64,000 nt of DNA from Flavobacterium sp. LC2016-13 (GTDB taxonomy: Bacteria > Bacteroidota > Bacteroidia > Flavobacteriales > Flavobacteriaceae), in NCBI RefSeq assembly GCF_009707955.1, contig NZ_WMDQ01000008.1:248001-312000 (forward strand), written 5' to 3'. This document shows, one piece after another, positions 1-8,945 of this stretch. The position numbers were made by a program, and so were the translations under genes. The notes beneath the pieces were generated by a model. That model had not been told where the DNA came from and searched no databases. It was given only the letters and a program-made list of their open reading frames with translations. The number at the start of each line of letters is the position of its first letter. Positions within the stretch are counted from its first letter, which is position 1.

Positions 1-594
1 AATGAAAGAAAAAAAATTGCAGCATTTTTGCATGATAACATTAATTCTTTGCTGTCTTCTGTTGGTTTGCACTTAAATGCGTTTTCAGTTCAGAATAATA
101 TCCAATCTGAAGAACTTCTTAAAGCAAAATCAATTTTAGAAGATGCCCACGATCGTTTGCGTGATATGTCGCATGAACTAATTCCAGCTCTTTTAGTTCG
201 CTTTGGTTTAATACATGCCTTAGAAGATTTATGTGAAAAAAATTCGAATTCTAACCTCTATTTTGAGTTTTCAAATTCAATTGCTCCTGAAGTAAGATAT
301 AGTGAAAAAATCGAAATGAAGATTTATTTTATTGTCGCTGAATTATTTAACAACATTATAAAGCATAGTGGAGCTAATAAAGCTCAAATTTCATTAAGCG
401 AAAATCAAAATCTGCTGATTATCATTATTCATGATAATGGAAAAGGTTTTAAAGCCGAAAAGCTAAAAGATGTTGAAGGTTTTGGCCTTAACCGAATTAG
501 AGCCAGAATTAAAAAATACAAAGGAAATATTTCTATCACTTCTAAATTCAACGAAGGAACTTCAATTAAAATAAAAATTCCTGTAACACATTAG
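1..594 (+). CDS. Sensor histidine kinase, NarL/LiaS type (5' part outside window)
   Basis: The reading frame is open from base 1, so the start and any sensor domain lie upstream of the window. The first visible residues are the HisKA_3 dimerisation box: ERKKIAAFLHD, with the phosphorylatable His at bases 31-33. The HATPase_c domain follows, with an N box (ELFNNIIKHSGA, near base 350), a G1 box (DNGKGF, near 435) and a G2 box (GFGLNRIRARI, near 480). This family phosphorylates a LuxR/NarL-type response regulator. No partner is visible; the gene converges with the phosphodiesterase downstream, leaving only 5 bases between the two stops. Confidence 0.93.
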   Translation, partial: NERKKIAAFLHDNINSLLSSVGLHLNAFSVQNNIQSEELLKAKSILEDAHDRLRDMSHELIPALLVRFGLIHALEDLCEKNSNSNLYFEFSNSIAPEVRYSEKIEMKIYFIVAELFNNIIKHSGANKAQISLSENQNLLIIIIHDNGKGFKAEKLKDVEGFGLNRIRARIKKYKGNISITSKFNEGTSIKIKIPVTH

Positions 595-599
595 AAATC

Positions 600-1094
600 T
601 TATTTTTTTCCGATTTCGATTATTTCCAGATCTTTTATTTTATCATCATCAATCACAAATCGCAACATGGTTCGCATTTGATGAAATCCACTTTTTCCTG
701 CAGCACCCGGATTCATGTGCAGTAAATTGTTTTTTTTATCAAATATAACTTTTAAAATATGTGAATGTCCGCAAATGAATAATTTAGGCGGATTTGCTGC
801 CATTTCTTCTCTTATTGCCGGATTATATTTTCCCGGATAACCACCAATATGCGTAATCCAAACAGATACATTTTCGCATAAAAATCTATTGTGCAACGGA
901 AATTCTAATCTTGCTTGCGCATCATCAATATTTCCATAAACACAACGCAATGGTTTTAGTTTTTTTATGGTATCAGTAACATTCAAATCTCCAATATCAC
1001 CCGCATGCCAAACTTCATCGGCCTGATTAACATATTTCAAAATGGTATCATCAATATGACTGTGAGTATCGGAAAGGAGAAGGATTTTTTTCAA
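600..1094 (-). CDS. YfcE/MJ0936-type metallophosphoesterase
   Basis: This 164-residue protein has the complete calcineurin-like metal-binding set: D9-x-H11 (SDTHSH), GD at 32-33, GNIDD at 54-58, TH at 81-82 and GHSH at 109-112. Family members are cytosolic phosphodiesterases with two metal ions (Mn or Ni), usually active on small phosphodiesters in vitro; the physiological substrate is generally unknown. GNID replaces the more usual GNHD, which is common in this short subfamily. It is a single gene, convergent with the upstream kinase and followed (in its promoter direction) by a repeat-rich gap. Confidence 0.9.
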   Translation of the reverse strand: MKKILLLSDTHSHIDDTILKYVNQADEVWHAGDIGDLNVTDTIKKLKPLRCVYGNIDDAQARLEFPLHNRFLCENVSVWITHIGGYPGKYNPAIREEMAANPPKLFICGHSHILKVIFDKKNNLLHMNPGAAGKSGFHQMRTMLRFVIDDDKIKDLEIIEIGKK

Positions 1095-1353
1095 TTTTTA
1101 AAGGTGCAAAGGTTTTTATTAAAAGGTGCAAAGACTCAAAGGTACAAAGGTTTTCTTAAAAGATATTAAGGTTCTGAGATACTAAGTGGCTAAGGTTTTT
1201 TAATACAAAACCCAATTCGCTTACGCAAATCGGGTTTGTATCCTAACAGGTTTTTAAAACCTGTTAGGTATTTTATTATTTATTCTAAACCATTTAAATT
1301 ATACCTAACAGGTCTTCAAGACCTGTTAGGATATTTAAATACCTGAACAGTTA
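1095..1353. repeat. Repeat-rich gap with two 27-bp palindromes
   Basis: The gap between two minus-strand genes holds no ORF. It starts with short words of the type AAAGGTGCAAAGG and AAGGTTCTGAGATACTAAG. It then has an imperfect inverted pair (AACCCAATTCGC/GCAAATCGGGTT, about 1209-1238) and two near-identical palindromes, CCTAACAGG...CCTGTTAGG, at 1242-1268 and 1304-1330. The two palindromes differ only in the central 9 bases. They could act as terminators for the SPFH gene or be REP-like elements. Confidence 0.75.
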
Positions 1354-3267
1354 TTATTTCTTTGGATTTTTAACGTCTTTAGAATCTTTCGTATCCATCA
1401 TTTCCATTAGTTTTAATCCTAACAAACCACTGATAGAACCGTCAGAACCACCGTTTCCTGAAATTAAAACATCTGGGATTACTTTGATATTTCCTTTACC
1501 AATTTCCTCGGTTACTTTATATCTCGTAAAGTTATCTCCGCCCATCGCACTTACCTGAAGTTGATACGATTCTGCAGTCGATTTACCAATTGCCATAATT
1601 TTCTCAGCTTCTGCTAAACCTGTTTTAGAGATTCTTTCTGCTTCAGCGCTTGCGTTTAATTTTGTTGCTTCTGCCTGTGCTCCTGCTCTTGCTTTTGTTG
1701 CTTCAGCTTCGGCATTGGCGCGCATTTTCGTAGCTTCAGCTTCAGCGTTTACATTCAGTTTTAAACTTGTTGCATCCCCTTCTGCTTTTTTTACGGTTGC
1801 GTCTGCGGTACGTTGTGCGATTTCAACACTTTGCGATGCACGAACGATCTCTTTTTGCATATCAGCAATAGCCGTTTCTTTTTCCATTCCCTGACGTTGT
1901 TCCTGCGCCATTTTTTGGGTTTGATAGGTCTTTTGCTCTTCTTCTGCTAGTTTTCTGTCCGTTAATGTTTTCATCAATGAATCTGGCGGAACTATATCTC
2001 CAATTAACGTATCAACAGCATTCACATTATATTCATCCAGAACTACTTTAATGTGATTTTTAGCAGATTCCTGACGTTCTTTTCTTGTACTTAAAAACGA
2101 AATCACATCACTTTCCTGAGCCGAGTTTCTAAAATAGTTACCAATAGTAGGCTCTAAAACCTGAGAAACCAGATTGGTCATACTTCCAAAACGGGCAATA
2201 ACTTTTGGCGCTTCATTTGCCGGAACGTGAATAATTTGTGACACATCAAGATTAAACGGGAAACCATCTTGAGAACGAACCGTAATCGTTGATAAATTAT
2301 GGTCAAGGTTGTGTGCTTCACTTCTTGCATCTGCCCAGTTCAGCACCAAATTTGTTGTTGGTACGGCTTCGAGTTTCGTGGTGTATTTATTCAGGGCATA
2401 TTTTCCTGGACCCAGCGGTTCCATCCAAACACCACGTTGTCCTTTTGACACAATATTTCCGTGTTTAAAATGTTCACCAGTCATATCCAATCCGTCTTCA
2501 CCGATATATGAAATCACAACTCCTACGTAACCAATTGGCACATCTGTCATTGGATTTTGCTCAATTTGAATTGCCCAAGTATTGATATAATAAGAACCAG
2601 CCAAAATTACCTGTGGTTGTAAACCTCTGTTTCCGCCAAGATTCAGGAATTCGTCACAATCCTGAAAATTGTTGTGTCCATCTACATATTTACCTGCAAT
2701 CTGACCAATCGGTATAGGTTCACCGTCAAGAGCCGTCACGATACCAATCATGTTTTCGAAAATCTTGATTTGTTCTACAATTACGATTTCAAAAAGAAAC
2801 GTATTGATACGATACGAACCTGTCGTAATAAAAGCCGTTTGACGTCCTTTTTGTCCGCCATTATCCAGGAAAGACTGAGCATCCTGAAAGTTATCGCTGG
2901 TTACTTTTCGGGCTAGAATTCGTCCCGTCGGAATTTCTTTTCCGTCCTTACTTAAAACAAGTCCAATTTTGCCTTCGGGTACAATAGTAAAACTTGTCAT
3001 ATCAATAGAATATTGCCAAATCCACATCGCCCAGTACAAACCCGGAGCAAGCGTTTGTGCCTGATAACCCGCCTCACCTTTTGTCGCAATAATACGGCCA
3101 TCAGGCAGCGACCTGTCTGCTCCAAACAAAACGAATTTTTTGGTTACTAAACCAATTTTATCCTCAGGAACCATAACCATTCCGAAGAAAACACGTAAAA
3201 TAAATTTGTAAAATAAGATAGAAAATACGATTAGTAAAATCCACCAGTAAGAAGTAATTTCATTCAT
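1354..3267 (-). CDS. Flotillin-like SPFH/band 7 membrane protein with four N-terminal repeats
   Basis: This 637-residue protein starts with one membrane segment (about residues 7-30). Four copies of a beta motif follow, each of the form IGLV...G..I...G...G.Y..N/M...: KIGLVTKKF, KIGLVLSKDG, MIGIVTALDG and YVGVVISYIG. The SPFH core lies at about 300-440. After that comes a long Ala/Glu/Lys-rich coiled coil (about 450-570) with AEAEATK units, as in flotillins, and a Gly/Asp/Lys-rich tail. Flotillin-like proteins form membrane-associated oligomeric rings and organise microdomains. It is longer than typical flotillins (about 430-500) because of the repeated N-terminal units. It is a lone gene with a 460-bp gap upstream. 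Confidence 0.88.
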   Translation of the reverse strand: MNEITSYWWILLIVFSILFYKFILRVFFGMVMVPEDKIGLVTKKFVLFGADRSLPDGRIIATKGEAGYQAQTLAPGLYWAMWIWQYSIDMTSFTIVPEGKIGLVLSKDGKEIPTGRILARKVTSDNFQDAQSFLDNGGQKGRQTAFITTGSYRINTFLFEIVIVEQIKIFENMIGIVTALDGEPIPIGQIAGKYVDGHNNFQDCDEFLNLGGNRGLQPQVILAGSYYINTWAIQIEQNPMTDVPIGYVGVVISYIGEDGLDMTGEHFKHGNIVSKGQRGVWMEPLGPGKYALNKYTTKLEAVPTTNLVLNWADARSEAHNLDHNLSTITVRSQDGFPFNLDVSQIIHVPANEAPKVIARFGSMTNLVSQVLEPTIGNYFRNSAQESDVISFLSTRKERQESAKNHIKVVLDEYNVNAVDTLIGDIVPPDSLMKTLTDRKLAEEEQKTYQTQKMAQEQRQGMEKETAIADMQKEIVRASQSVEIAQRTADATVKKAEGDATSLKLNVNAEAEATKMRANAEAEATKARAGAQAEATKLNASAEAERISKTGLAEAEKIMAIGKSTAESYQLQVSAMGGDNFTRYKVTEEIGKGNIKVIPDVLISGNGGSDGSISGLLGLKLMEMMDTKDSKDVKNPKK

Positions 3268-3727
3268 GGTTTTTGATATTTAGGTTGCAAACATAGGAGA
3301 AATATTTCCTATTAAAATCAAATATTTTAAAAATTAACTTTTGCCAATTTTATCTAAAAAATGTTAAAAAAAACCTTTGATTAAATCGTTGGAATTGTCA
3401 ATTTCTGACACGATTTTTTACTAAACAAACTATGATTGGTATTTTTGGTTTTAACAGTTTTTTGAGAAGGTTCTGAGGTTCTGAGAAGCTAAGTTTCTAA
3501 GTTTCTTTATTTAGATTTAAGATAAGAGGAACACAGTTGGAAAGATTTTCGTAGATACATGTTGCAATGTTTATTTTATATATTTTTTATATCTCGCGTA
3601 AGACGCATTACTGTGTGCTTCTACAATATCAGCACGTAAAAAATCTCAGAAACTTAGCCTCTCAGAACCTTAGCAACTTCAAAAAATCCTTTGTACCTTT
3701 GCCACTCAGAACCTTTGAACCTTCACC
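3268..3727. repeat. 460-bp intergenic region with TTCTGAGG-type word repeats
   Basis: This gap separates two divergent genes. The first 150 bases are AT-rich and should hold the promoter of the SPFH gene. From about 3468 to 3503 it carries GGTTCTGAGGTTCTGAGAAGC-like words, and from about 3645 to 3727 the complementary words (CAGAAACTTAGCCTCTCAGAACC). The two halves can pair across about 150 bases. No ORF or RNA gene is seen. Confidence 0.6.
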
Positions 3728-4462
3728 TTGAGATATTTTATTCAATTTGCTTATAACGGAACACATTATCATGGTTGGCAGTTTCAGCCCAACGCATCTT
3801 CAGTTCAGGAAACTTTAAACAAAGCATTTTCGGTTTTATTAAATGCACCTATAAATATAATGGGCGCAGGAAGAACTGATACCGGAGTTCATGCGCAGGA
3901 AATGTATGGACATTTTGATTTTGAAGCTCCGATAGATGTTCCGAATTTACTACATAAGCTGAATTCGTATTTACCAAAAGACATTGCAATTTTTGATATC
4001 ATATTGGTTCACGATGACGCTCATTGCAGATTTGATGCCACCAAAAGGACTTATGAATACCATATCAATACTGTTAAAAATCCGTTTTTGGAGGAATTGA
4101 GTTGGTATTTTAATCAAAAATTAGATGTAGCTTTGATGAATGAAGCCGCAAAAATCTTATTGAACCATACCGATTTTCAATGTTTTTCGAAAGTAAATAC
4201 AGATGTAAATACATTTGATTGCACGATTTTTGAGGCGTATTGGAAAAATGAAAATAACAAATTAGTTTTTACTATTTCGGCAAATCGTTTTTTGAGAAAC
4301 ATGGTTCGTTCGATTGTGGGGACTTTAATAAATATTGGTTTGCATAGAATTTCACTTGTCGATTTTGAAAATATTATCGCCAGTAAAAGCAGAGAAAAAG
4401 CCGGGTTTTCGGTTCCGGCACATGGTTTATATTTAACCAAAATTAATTACGAGTATTTATAG
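3728..4462 (+). CDS. truA: tRNA pseudouridine(38-40) synthase TruA
   Basis: This 244-residue protein isomerises uridines 38-40 in the anticodon stem of many tRNAs. The signature GAGRTDTGVHA places the catalytic aspartate at residue 51. The N-terminal strand (RYFIQFAYNGTHYHGWQFQ) and the ending GFSVPAHGLYLTKI are typical. The start is a TTG codon at 3728: the family's N-terminus begins with this very residue (M-R-Y-F) and no ATG lies nearby. The ABC exporter gene follows after 84 bases that hold TAAAGCCTAAAGC word repeats. Confidence 0.95.
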   Translation: MRYFIQFAYNGTHYHGWQFQPNASSVQETLNKAFSVLLNAPINIMGAGRTDTGVHAQEMYGHFDFEAPIDVPNLLHKLNSYLPKDIAIFDIILVHDDAHCRFDATKRTYEYHINTVKNPFLEELSWYFNQKLDVALMNEAAKILLNHTDFQCFSKVNTDVNTFDCTIFEAYWKNENNKLVFTISANRFLRNMVRSIVGTLINIGLHRISLVDFENIIASKSREKAGFSVPAHGLYLTKINYEYL

Positions 4463-4546
4463 CTGTAAGCTATAAGCAATAGGCTTTAAGCATTAAGTGT
4501 TAATCCTGTTGCCTAAAGCCTAAAGCTTAAAGCATATAAAAAATAA
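4463..4546. repeat. Inverted word repeat (AAGCCTAAAGC family)
   Basis: AGCTGTAAGCTATAAGCAAT, then TAGGCTTTAAGC, is followed by the complementary GCCTAAAGCCTAAAGCTTAAAGC. The two halves can fold into an imperfect hairpin between truA and the ABC exporter gene. The word composition resembles the other wordy repeats of this genome. Confidence 0.6.
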
Positions 4547-6301
4547 ATGAAAGCAAAAGCATTCGACACCGGATTATTTAAACGAATTTTAACGTATACC
4601 AAACCTTATAAATGGCGCTATTACGGCGTTATTCTTTTTGCTGTTTCGTTATCGATTTTTGCAGCACTTCGTCCCTATTTATTAAAAGAAACGGTCGACG
4701 GCTATATCAAGACTCACGATAAGAGTGGTTTATTGATGTATATCATGTTGATGGGAGCTGTGCTTTTATGCGAAGTCTTTTCTCAGTTTTACTTTGTTTA
4801 TTGGGCAAACTGGCTGGGACAGGATATTGTAAAAGACATTCGTACCAAACTTTTCAAGCATATTTTGAGTTTTAGAATGAAGTACTTCGATTTGGTTCCG
4901 GTTGGACAATTGGTTACCAGATCTGTTTCTGATATTGAATCGATTGCCCGTATTTTCAGTCAGGGTTTGTTTATGATTATCAGCGATCTTATGAAAATGT
5001 TTGTCGTTCTGATTTTTATGTTTTACATGAACTGGAAACTGACCTGGATTGTGGTTGTGGCAATGCCTATTTTGGTTTTTATTACCCGAATTTTCCAACG
5101 CAAAATGCAGGTTGCTTTTGAAGAAGTTCGAACGCAGATTGCTAATATGAACTCTTTTGTTCAGGAACGTGTTACGGGAATGAAAATCGTTCAGCTTTTT
5201 AACCGTGAGAAAATTGAGGCTGAAAACTTTAAAGAAATCAATGACAAACACCGCGTTGCATGGATTAAAACGATTTTATACAACTCGATATTTTTTCCAA
5301 TTGCAGATATTATTTCTTCGATTACTTTAGGATTGGTTGTAGTTTATGGTGGATTCAAAATTTTGAACGGAGATCATTTCACGACTTTCGGAGATTTGTT
5401 CTCTTATACAATGTTTATAGGAATGTTATTTAATCCTCTTCGTCAGATTGCGGATAAATTTAATGAGATGCAATTAGGAATGATTGCTGCCAATCGTGTT
5501 TTTGATATTATCGACACTCAGGATCATATTCAGGATACGGGAACTCTGGAAGCTCCTATTTTTGACGGACGTATTGAATTTGCAGCCGTGCGTTTTAGTT
5601 ATATTCCGGAAGAAGAAGTGATAAAAGGAATTGATTTATCTGTAGCTTCGGGACAAACAATTGCGATTGTTGGTTCGACCGGAGCCGGAAAATCGACCAT
5701 TATTAATTTACTGAATCGCTTTTACGAAATTAACAGCGGAACCATTTTTATAGACGGTCAAAATATCGAAGATTATACTTTGGCTTCTTTAAGAAAACAA
5801 ATTGCAGTTGTATTGCAGGATGTTTTTTTGTTTGCAGATACGATTTACAACAATATTACTTTACACAATCCCGAAATTACACGCGAACAGGTTTTAAACG
5901 CTGCCAAAAAAATTGGCGTGCATGATTTTATTATGAGCCTGCCTGATAATTATGATTTTGATGTAAAAGAACGTGGCGTTATGCTTTCGTCAGGACAACG
6001 CCAGTTAATTGCGTTTTTACGTTCTTATGTAAGTAATCCGAGTATTTTAATTTTAGATGAAGCAACTTCGTCTATAGATACTTATTCTGAAGAATTAATT
6101 CAGCGTGCGACAGAAACAATTACAAAAGGAAGAACTTCTATTATTATTGCACACCGTTTAGCAACAATTGTAAATGCAGACAAAATTGTAGTTATGGATA
6201 AAGGTTTGATTGTTGAACAAGGTACACATCAGGAATTGCTAAACAAAACCGATGGTTACTATAAAAACCTCTACGATTCGCAGTTTTCTGTGGCCAACTA
6301 A
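4547..6301 (+). CDS. ABC exporter, fused permease and ATPase (MsbA/YheI type)
   Basis: This 584-residue half-transporter has a six-helix membrane domain (about residues 20-320) and an ATPase domain (about 340-575). Walker A is GSTGAGKST, the signature is LSSGQRQLIAF and Walker B is ILILDEATSSID, with a following H-loop in IIAHRL. Homodimers of this class export lipids, drugs or peptides from the inner leaflet. No substrate can be assigned from context. The NUMOD4 gene lies 143 bases downstream. Confidence 0.93.
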   Translation: MKAKAFDTGLFKRILTYTKPYKWRYYGVILFAVSLSIFAALRPYLLKETVDGYIKTHDKSGLLMYIMLMGAVLLCEVFSQFYFVYWANWLGQDIVKDIRTKLFKHILSFRMKYFDLVPVGQLVTRSVSDIESIARIFSQGLFMIISDLMKMFVVLIFMFYMNWKLTWIVVVAMPILVFITRIFQRKMQVAFEEVRTQIANMNSFVQERVTGMKIVQLFNREKIEAENFKEINDKHRVAWIKTILYNSIFFPIADIISSITLGLVVVYGGFKILNGDHFTTFGDLFSYTMFIGMLFNPLRQIADKFNEMQLGMIAANRVFDIIDTQDHIQDTGTLEAPIFDGRIEFAAVRFSYIPEEEVIKGIDLSVASGQTIAIVGSTGAGKSTIINLLNRFYEINSGTIFIDGQNIEDYTLASLRKQIAVVLQDVFLFADTIYNNITLHNPEITREQVLNAAKKIGVHDFIMSLPDNYDFDVKERGVMLSSGQRQLIAFLRSYVSNPSILILDEATSSIDTYSEELIQRATETITKGRTSIIIAHRLATIVNADKIVVMDKGLIVEQGTHQELLNKTDGYYKNLYDSQFSVAN

Positions 6302-6408
6302 ATTTTCAAATGCTAAAAAAGTTCTTAAAAAAGTTAAATTAGCGTTATAGGAATCATAAAACTTATATTATCAAGGAATTATGTAACAAATCTATTTTTT
6401 GAATTTTT

Positions 6409-6416
6409 TATATTTG
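6409..6416 (+). promoter_or_regulatory. TAnnTTTG -7 element
   Basis: TATATTTG matches the Bacteroidota -7 consensus and lies 29 bases upstream of the ATG of the NUMOD4 gene. No clear -33 TTG is found at the expected distance. Confidence 0.4.
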
Positions 6417-6444
6417 AGAATATATAAATCAAATGTAAAAGAGC

Positions 6445-7029
6445 ATGCCACAAAATAGATTTTATCCTAATGAGGAATTCAAAGAAATAGAAATAAACGC
6501 ATCATTACAACTTAGATATGCCATTTCAAACAGAGGTCGATTAATTAGTTTTTCTGAAGAAATAGAAAACGGACGAATCTTAAAAGGAGGACTGAGCGAT
6601 GGGTATCCAACCTTCAGGTTTAAAGTTAAAAAAGACGATAAAATTGTCAATAAATATCTTTTCTTATACAAGTTAGTTGCAGAATATTTTATCCCTAAAC
6701 AATCAGAAGAACAGACTTATGTTTTGCACCTGGATTATAACCGAAGCAATGATGATGTAAGTAATTTACAATGGGCTACAAAAGCCGAAATGATGGCGCA
6801 CAGTCGTAAAAGTCCGCGCGTAATTCAGGCGAAAAAGAACCTGATCGAACACAACTTAAAAGCTGATGGTCGAAAATTGACTACTACAAAAGTCATGTTA
6901 ATAAAGAAAATATTAGCCAGACCGGAACAAAAAACACGTCTAAAAATGATCGCCAAACAATTTGGCGTAAGCGAAATGCAAATTAGAAGAATTGCCAGCG
7001 GAGAAAACTGGGGACATGTTAAGGTGTAA
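6445..7029 (+). CDS. NUMOD4/HNH-derived protein with C-terminal helix-turn-helix
   Basis: This 194-residue protein looks like a homing-endonuclease relative. Residues about 10-35 match NUMOD4 (YAISNRGRLISF). Residues about 90-110 match the HNH zone (LHLDYNRSNDDVSNLQWAT), where the usual paired histidines read LH rather than HH. Residues about 140-190 form a helix-turn-helix of the type found at the end of such enzymes (MIAKQFGVSEMQIRRIASG). No intron or mobile element surrounds it, so it may be a domesticated DNA-binding protein. Loss of nuclease activity is an inference. Confidence 0.75.
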   Translation: MPQNRFYPNEEFKEIEINASLQLRYAISNRGRLISFSEEIENGRILKGGLSDGYPTFRFKVKKDDKIVNKYLFLYKLVAEYFIPKQSEEQTYVLHLDYNRSNDDVSNLQWATKAEMMAHSRKSPRVIQAKKNLIEHNLKADGRKLTTTKVMLIKKILARPEQKTRLKMIAKQFGVSEMQIRRIASGENWGHVKV

Positions 7030-7394
7030 CTATGAATTGTTAATTATTAATGGTTAATAACTAATTGCTAATAATGCGAATTAATAATTCACCATTAACA
7101 ATCAACAATTATTTTGTTACTCTGAGCGAAGTCGAAGAGCTTTTCAACACGAAAGGTCTTCGACTTCGCTTTGTTTATGAAAGTATTAATTTAGAGGAAA
7201 AAAGATAATTTATAATTCATAATTTATAATTAACAATTCACATTTTGCCTTTTTACCTTTTTACTTTTTTACAACTTACCATTTTTTAAAATAAATCCTT
7301 AAATTCGCAATCACAAATAACAAAAGAAAAATCGGAAAATGAGTTTCGGAATTATAAACTTCATTTTCGGTATTTAATACTAAAAACCAAAAAA
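7030..7394. repeat. 365-bp gap with TTAATTATTAATG words and a TTCGACTTCGCT inverted repeat
   Basis: Bases 7035-7110 are repeated TTAATTATTAATGG-type words and their complements. Bases about 7118-7175 carry CTGAGCGAAGTCGAAGAGC and then TCTTCGACTTCGCTTTG, a pair that can form a hairpin. Bases 7208-7245 hold more TTATAATTCATAATT words. The lpdA promoter probably lies near 7280-7310. No gene is seen. Confidence 0.6.
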
Positions 7395-8783
7395 ATGAAA
7401 TACGACGTTATTGTTTTAGGAAGTGGTCCTGGCGGATATGTAACAGCTATTAGAGCTTCACAATTAGGCTTTAAAGTAGCTGTAGTTGAAAAAGAAAACT
7501 TAGGTGGTGTATGTTTAAACTGGGGATGTATCCCAACAAAAGCATTATTAAAATCAGCTCAGGTTTTTGATTACTTAAAACACGCTTCTGATTACGGATT
7601 AAAAGTTTCTGAATTCGACAAAGATTTCCCTGCAGTAGTTCAACGTAGCCGTAATGTTGCTGACGGAATGAGCAAAGGAGTTCAGTTCTTAATGAAAAAA
7701 AACAAAATTGACGTTATTGAAGGTTTTGGAAAACTAAAACCAGGTAAAAAACTTGACGTTACTGATAAAGACAACAAAGTTACTGAATATAGCGCTGATC
7801 ATATTATTATTGCAACTGGAGCTCGCTCTCGTGAGTTACCAAACTTGCCACAAGATGGTGTAAAAGTAATTGGTTACAGACAAGCAATGACATTACCAAC
7901 ACAACCAAAATCTATGATTATTGTAGGTTCTGGAGCAATTGGAGTTGAATTTGCACATTTCTACAACTCAATGGGAACTGATGTTACTATTGTAGAATTT
8001 ATGCCAAACATTGTACCTGTTGAAGACGAAGACATTTCGAAACAAATGGAGCGTTCTATGAAAAAAGCAGGTGTAAAAATCATGACTAGCGCTTCTGTTG
8101 AGAAAGTTGATACTACAGGAACTGGAGTTAAAGCAACTGTAAAAACAGCAAAAGGAGAAGAAATTCTTGAAGCTGACATCGTTCTTTCTGCAGTTGGAAT
8201 TAAAACAAACATCGAAAACATTGGTTTAGAAGAAGTTGGAATCGCTGTTGACAGAGATAAAATCTTAGTAAACGCTTACAACGCAACTAACATTCCCGGA
8301 TATTATGCAATTGGAGACGTTACTCCAGGACAAGCTTTGGCTCACGTAGCATCTGCTGAAGGAATTAACTGTGTAGAGAAAATTGCTGGTTTACACGTAG
8401 ACCCAATCGATTACGGAAACGTTCCTGGTTGTACTTATGCAACTCCAGAAATTGCTTCTGTAGGTTTAACTGAAAAACAGGCTAAAGAAAAAGGATACGA
8501 ATTAAAAATTGGTAAATTCCCATTCTCAGCTTCAGGAAAAGCAAAAGCTGCCGGTGCTGCTGACGGATTCGTAAAAGTAATCTTTGATGCTAAATACGGA
8601 GAATGGTTAGGATGTCACATGATTGGTGCTGGTGTTACAGATATGATTGCTGAAGCAGTTGTTGCTCGTAAACTAGAAACTACAGGTCATGAAATCCTTA
8701 AATCTATTCACCCTCACCCAACAATGAGTGAGGCTGTTATGGAAGCTGTAGCTGATGCTTACGGCGAAGTAATTCACTTGTAA
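7395..8783 (+). CDS. lpdA: Dihydrolipoyl dehydrogenase
   Basis: This 462-residue flavoprotein reoxidises dihydrolipoamide in 2-oxo acid dehydrogenase complexes using NAD. The FAD fold is at the N-terminus (GSGPGGYVTAIRA). The redox disulfide is C40/C45 in GGVCLNWGCIPTK. The NAD fold is marked by GSGAIGVEFAHFY, and the C-terminal active-site histidines lie in HPHPTMSEAV (from 439). It stands alone, without E1 or E2 genes, and ends in a strong terminator. Codon use looks highly biased, consistent with high expression. Confidence 0.97.
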   Translation: MKYDVIVLGSGPGGYVTAIRASQLGFKVAVVEKENLGGVCLNWGCIPTKALLKSAQVFDYLKHASDYGLKVSEFDKDFPAVVQRSRNVADGMSKGVQFLMKKNKIDVIEGFGKLKPGKKLDVTDKDNKVTEYSADHIIIATGARSRELPNLPQDGVKVIGYRQAMTLPTQPKSMIIVGSGAIGVEFAHFYNSMGTDVTIVEFMPNIVPVEDEDISKQMERSMKKAGVKIMTSASVEKVDTTGTGVKATVKTAKGEEILEADIVLSAVGIKTNIENIGLEEVGIAVDRDKILVNAYNATNIPGYYAIGDVTPGQALAHVASAEGINCVEKIAGLHVDPIDYGNVPGCTYATPEIASVGLTEKQAKEKGYELKIGKFPFSASGKAKAAGAADGFVKVIFDAKYGEWLGCHMIGAGVTDMIAEAVVARKLETTGHEILKSIHPHPTMSEAVMEAVADAYGEVIHL

Positions 8784-8824
8784 TACAAAACCGTCTTACG
8801 GTTATATATAATTTTCAATTTAAG

Positions 8825-8856
8825 AAATCCGATTTGTGAAAACAAGTCGGATTTTT
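8825..8856 (+). terminator. Terminator of lpdA (CCGATTTGTGAAAACAAGTCGG family)
   Basis: The stem AAATCCGATTT/AAGTCGGATTT with loop GTGAAAAC is followed by a T-run. Nearly the same hairpin recurs at 9704 and 12119. Confidence 0.85.
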
Positions 8857-8945
8857 TATTGTTAAAATTCAAAAACATTTATGCTAATTATTTTATCTTG
8901 TAATTAAAATATAAGGACAGTTAAATTATAATCAAAAATAAATAC

